The position numbers and the translations under genes are program-made. 64,000 nucleotides of DNA, from the NCBI RefSeq assembly GCF_014203695.1, contig NZ_JACHJO010000001.1, positions 254,369-318,368 of the forward strand, given 5' to 3'. The DNA comes from Nocardiopsis algeriensis. GTDB taxonomy: Bacteria; Actinomycetota; Actinomycetes; Streptosporangiales; Streptosporangiaceae. The notes under the pieces are model-generated. The model was not told where the DNA came from and did no database searches. It worked only from the letters and a program-made list of their open reading frames with translations. Below, piece by piece: positions 61,828 to 64,000 of this stretch (positions are counted from its first letter, which is position 1; every line of letters begins with the position of its first letter).

Positions 61828-63459
61828 TCACCACGGCGGGGTCCCCGTGCCGGCGGCGCTGTGCCGTTCGACCAGACGGGTGATGGTCACGGTCCCGTCC
61901 GCGTCGGTCGTGTAGGTGACCTCCGCCTGGACGGTGCGGTTGCCGCTGCTGACGTGGACGGCCAGCGCGGAGGGGCTGGAGGGCACCGTCCCGGTGCTGC
62001 CCTCGGAGACGCTGACGCCGGAGTCCTGGCAGAAGCTCCACGCGCACACGACGGTCGCGCCGTCGAGCCGCGCGTACACGCCTGTACCGCCCGCGGGCTG
62101 GAAGGGCACCACGTGCTCGCCGGAGGGTCGCGGCCCCGAGGCGCTCACCCCCGAACCGACGACCCCGGAGACGGTGACGGTCTCACCGCCGCCGGTCTCC
62201 GGTTCCTCCTCCGTGCCCTCCTCCGCCTCGGAGGGCTCTTCGGACGGCTCCACCGAGGACGCTGCGCTCTCCGACGGTTCCTGGCCGCCCGGTCCGGGGC
62301 GCTCTCCCTCCGCCTCTCCGGTCCCCTGCCCCGGCGCGGAGCCCTCCTCCCCCTCTCCGGTGAACCAGGCGGCGGCCGGCAGCGAGTCCCAGTTCCCGGC
62401 GAGTGCCACCCCGCCGACACCGAGACCGGCGACCAGCGCCAGGGCGCCCGCCACCGCGCCGACCGCGAGGGCCTTCCTGTTCCGTCCGCTCGGCGGAGGT
62501 ACCCGGAACTCTTGTTCGGGTGCCGGCCGCACCCCCTGCCACGTGTGGCCGACCACGGCGGCCATCGCGCCGGCTGCCTCCTCCGCTGACCTCACCGGGC
62601 CGGAGGAATCCCACGGGGAGTTCACCGATGCCAGTGTGCGGACCAGTTCCAGAACGGTGGGCCGGGCGTCGGCACGCTTGGCCAGCGACCGCCGCACGAG
62701 GTCGGCGAGCGGCCCCGTGAACTCCTCCATGTCCGGCTCACCGTCGAGGACCCGGTGCGCGACCGCCGCCGGATCCCCTGTGCCGAACGGCGGCCGTCCG
62801 GTGGCGGCGTAGGCCATGACGGCTCCCCATCCGAAGACGTCGTCGGCGGCGCGGGCTGCCTCGCCCTGATAGTGGGCGGGGCTGATCCAGCCGGGCGACC
62901 CCGTCACCGACCCGGTCCGGGTGATCGCGGTCTGGTCGGCGGCGCGGGCCACACCGAAGTCCAGGACCCGGGGGCCCTCGGGGGACAGCACGATGTTGGC
63001 GGGCTTGAGGTCCCGGTGGACGACCCCGGCCGCGTGGATGTTGACCAGGGCCTCGGCCACCCCGGCCGCCAGGCCCAGCAGCAGCCGCTCGTCGAGCGGC
63101 CCGTTCTCACGGACGTAGGCGCTGAGTGTCAGCCCTCTCACCAGCGGGGTGGTCAGCCAGGGCCGCTCGGCCCCGGTGTCGGCCGCCAGCAGCGGTACCG
63201 CGCAGGCGCCGCCCACACGGTGGAGCAGCTCCACCTCGCGGGCGAAGCGCGCCCGGAACTCGGGGTCGGCCGAGTACTCGGCGTGGATCAGTTTGACCGC
63301 CACGAGGGCGCCCTGCGCGTCGACGGCCGCGTAGACGACCCCCATCCCGCCCGCGCCGAGGCGCTTGAGCAGCCGGTAGGGGCCGATGGCTGCCGGGTCG
63401 GTGGAGGTCAGGTCCGTCGCGGTCGCGGGAAGGGCAACGGCCAAGGGGGGTTTGCTCAC
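61828..63459 (-). CDS. Membrane Ser/Thr protein kinase
   Basis: About 543 residues. The kinase domain at about 20-290 has GAGGMGVVYAA, the VAVKLI lysine, VVHRDLKPANIVLS and VLDFGVARAAD followed by GSPGWISPAHY. A single membrane helix follows (ALAVGAVAGALALVAGLGVG), then an acidic Ser/Glu-rich extracellular linker and a small beta-rich sensor-like domain. There are no PASTA repeats. The start is uncertain; GTG at 63459 is the best fit but has no ribosome site. The gene just upstream on the same strand is a beta-propeller protein, a frequent partner of such kinases. Confidence 0.9.
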   Translation of the reverse strand: MSKPPLAVALPATATDLTSTDPAAIGPYRLLKRLGAGGMGVVYAAVDAQGALVAVKLIHAEYSADPEFRARFAREVELLHRVGGACAVPLLAADTGAERPWLTTPLVRGLTLSAYVRENGPLDERLLLGLAAGVAEALVNIHAAGVVHRDLKPANIVLSPEGPRVLDFGVARAADQTAITRTGSVTGSPGWISPAHYQGEAARAADDVFGWGAVMAYAATGRPPFGTGDPAAVAHRVLDGEPDMEEFTGPLADLVRRSLAKRADARPTVLELVRTLASVNSPWDSSGPVRSAEEAAGAMAAVVGHTWQGVRPAPEQEFRVPPPSGRNRKALAVGAVAGALALVAGLGVGGVALAGNWDSLPAAAWFTGEGEEGSAPGQGTGEAEGERPGPGGQEPSESAASSVEPSEEPSEAEEGTEEEPETGGGETVTVSGVVGSGVSASGPRPSGEHVVPFQPAGGTGVYARLDGATVVCAWSFCQDSGVSVSEGSTGTVPSSPSALAVHVSSGNRTVQAEVTYTTDADGTVTITRLVERHSAAGTGTPPW

Positions 63460-63632
63460 GGCTGTCGGCTCACAGGTCTGTCCGGAAGATGCGCAGAGGG
63501 GTCCCCCCGAGGGGCATGGGGTGGAGGAGGAGAACACGCACAAGGGGGACATCCGGATACTAGTGGCTCTAAGATTTCCTTCCACTCCAGGCGGACACAA
63601 AGGCCGATACCGGCCATGGCGGCCGCCGTGCG

Positions 63633-63654
63633 GGCCACCGGATATGTGGTGGCC
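63633..63654 (-). terminator. Hairpin after the beta-propeller gene
   Basis: GGCCACC and GGTGGCC pair around an 8-nt loop about 30 bp downstream of the stop at 63683 on the minus strand. The rest of the gap to the kinase start (63460-63682) shows nothing coding. Confidence 0.5.
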
Positions 63655-63682
63655 GCGCCGGTGGCGTCCTCTCCGCAGGTCG

Positions 63683-64000
63683 TTACTCCGACGGTTCCGG
63701 GGAGGGGCTCTCCGAGGACTCCGCCTCTTCCGGGGACGGGCCGTAGACGAAGCGCTGGCGGCCCTGGACGAGGACGGCGTGGCCGCTGTCCGTGACCGCC
63801 TCCACCTGGGACGACAGTTCCCCGGAGACGGTGTCCATGCTGCGGGCGTCGAGGACGACCTGGGTGTCCGGCTGGTCGCCTCCGCCCCGGGAAGTGCCGT
63901 AGAACATGCCGTCGAAGGCGAAGGCCGGGGAGAAGGCTCCGCCTTCCTCCTCCAGGCCCCACAGGGTCTCGCCCTCGGCCAGGTCGAGGGCGACGGCGGT
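63683..64000 (-). CDS. PQQ-like beta-propeller protein, C-terminal fragment
   Basis: The last 105 codons of a gene that continues beyond the right edge. TAVALDLAEGETLWGLEEEG and VVLDARSMDTVSGELSSQVE are typical PQQ-type propeller blades (A.DL.tG...W). The protein ends in a Pro/Ser/Glu-rich tail. Probably an extracellular or membrane-attached propeller related to those encoded with, or fused to, Ser/Thr kinases. The N-terminus and any membrane anchor are outside the window. Confidence 0.75.
   Translation of the reverse strand, partial: TAVALDLAEGETLWGLEEEGGAFSPAFAFDGMFYGTSRGGGDQPDTQVVLDARSMDTVSGELSSQVEAVTDSGHAVLVQGRQRFVYGPSPEEAESSESPSPEPSE

Overview
The window comes from the chromosome of a high-GC, mycothiol-producing, differentiating actinomycete. 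The evidence is GlnR, Rex upstream of hemA, the mycothiol synthase MshD, BldC, a DUF3073 protein next to purF-purM, a spore-associated (SapA-like) secreted protein, two LAxTG (class E) sortase substrates, a PASTA-less Ser/Thr kinase and frequent GTG starts. A Nocardiopsis-like member of the Nocardiopsaceae fits best, but this is inferred from gene content and not from a database search.

Layout. 0-2.6 kb: hemA start, rex with its own operator, two small redox/sulfur-carrier genes and glnR. 2.8-9.1 kb: a membrane-anchored surface protein, mshD, a PHO box followed directly by pstC-pstA-pstB (no pstS in between) and a nucleoside hydrolase. 9.3-11.1 kb: a lower-GC accessory patch with a colicin-immunity-like gene, a decayed IS5-type transposase, an unknown ORF and two copies of a 92-bp hairpin repeat. 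11.2-20.3 kb: core genes (large catalase, DUF47, SCP-like, purF, purM, DUF3073, a conserved unknown, bldC). 20.4-24 kb: an 82-bp tandem repeat and two tandem LAxTG surface proteins. 24.2-28.4 kb: amidase lipoprotein, a palindromic MITE-like element, two repeated-DivIVA-motif proteins, a degenerate M48 membrane protein, DUF6504-like and NUDIX genes.

28.5-45.7 kb is the most coherent block and reads as a complete xyloglucan utilisation locus. A secreted GH74 endo-xyloglucanase with a CBM2 would cut the polymer outside the cell. An LplABC-type ABC importer would bring in the oligosaccharides. Four enzymes without signal peptides (GH95 fucosidase-like, GH42 beta-galactosidase, GH31 alpha-xylosidase, GH3 beta-glucosidase) would strip fucose, galactose, xylose and glucose in the cytoplasm. 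A LacI-family regulator closes the locus, and the same palindrome (TCGAAGCGCTTCGA core) occurs before GH3/ABC, GH74, GH31 and the regulator itself. GH74 also carries a CelR/CebR-like box.

45.8-53.3 kb: a membrane protein, a STAS anti-anti-sigma factor and the methylmalonyl-CoA mutase operon (mutA-mutB-meaB), then a DUF4184 membrane protein. 53.5-61.3 kb: an accessory cluster with three full-length and one internally deleted PCMT-type (L-isoaspartyl methyltransferase-like) proteins of the kind found in RiPP pathways. One is translationally coupled to a 43-residue double-CxxC mini-protein. NUDIX and GNAT genes are interspersed. 61.4-64 kb: SapA-like protein, Ser/Thr kinase and the C-terminus of a beta-propeller protein.

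A recurring feature is a -10-like hexamer placed 6-8 nt before the start codon at about a dozen genes, which suggests many leaderless transcripts. Several start codons were chosen on this basis or on a clear Shine-Dalgarno sequence.
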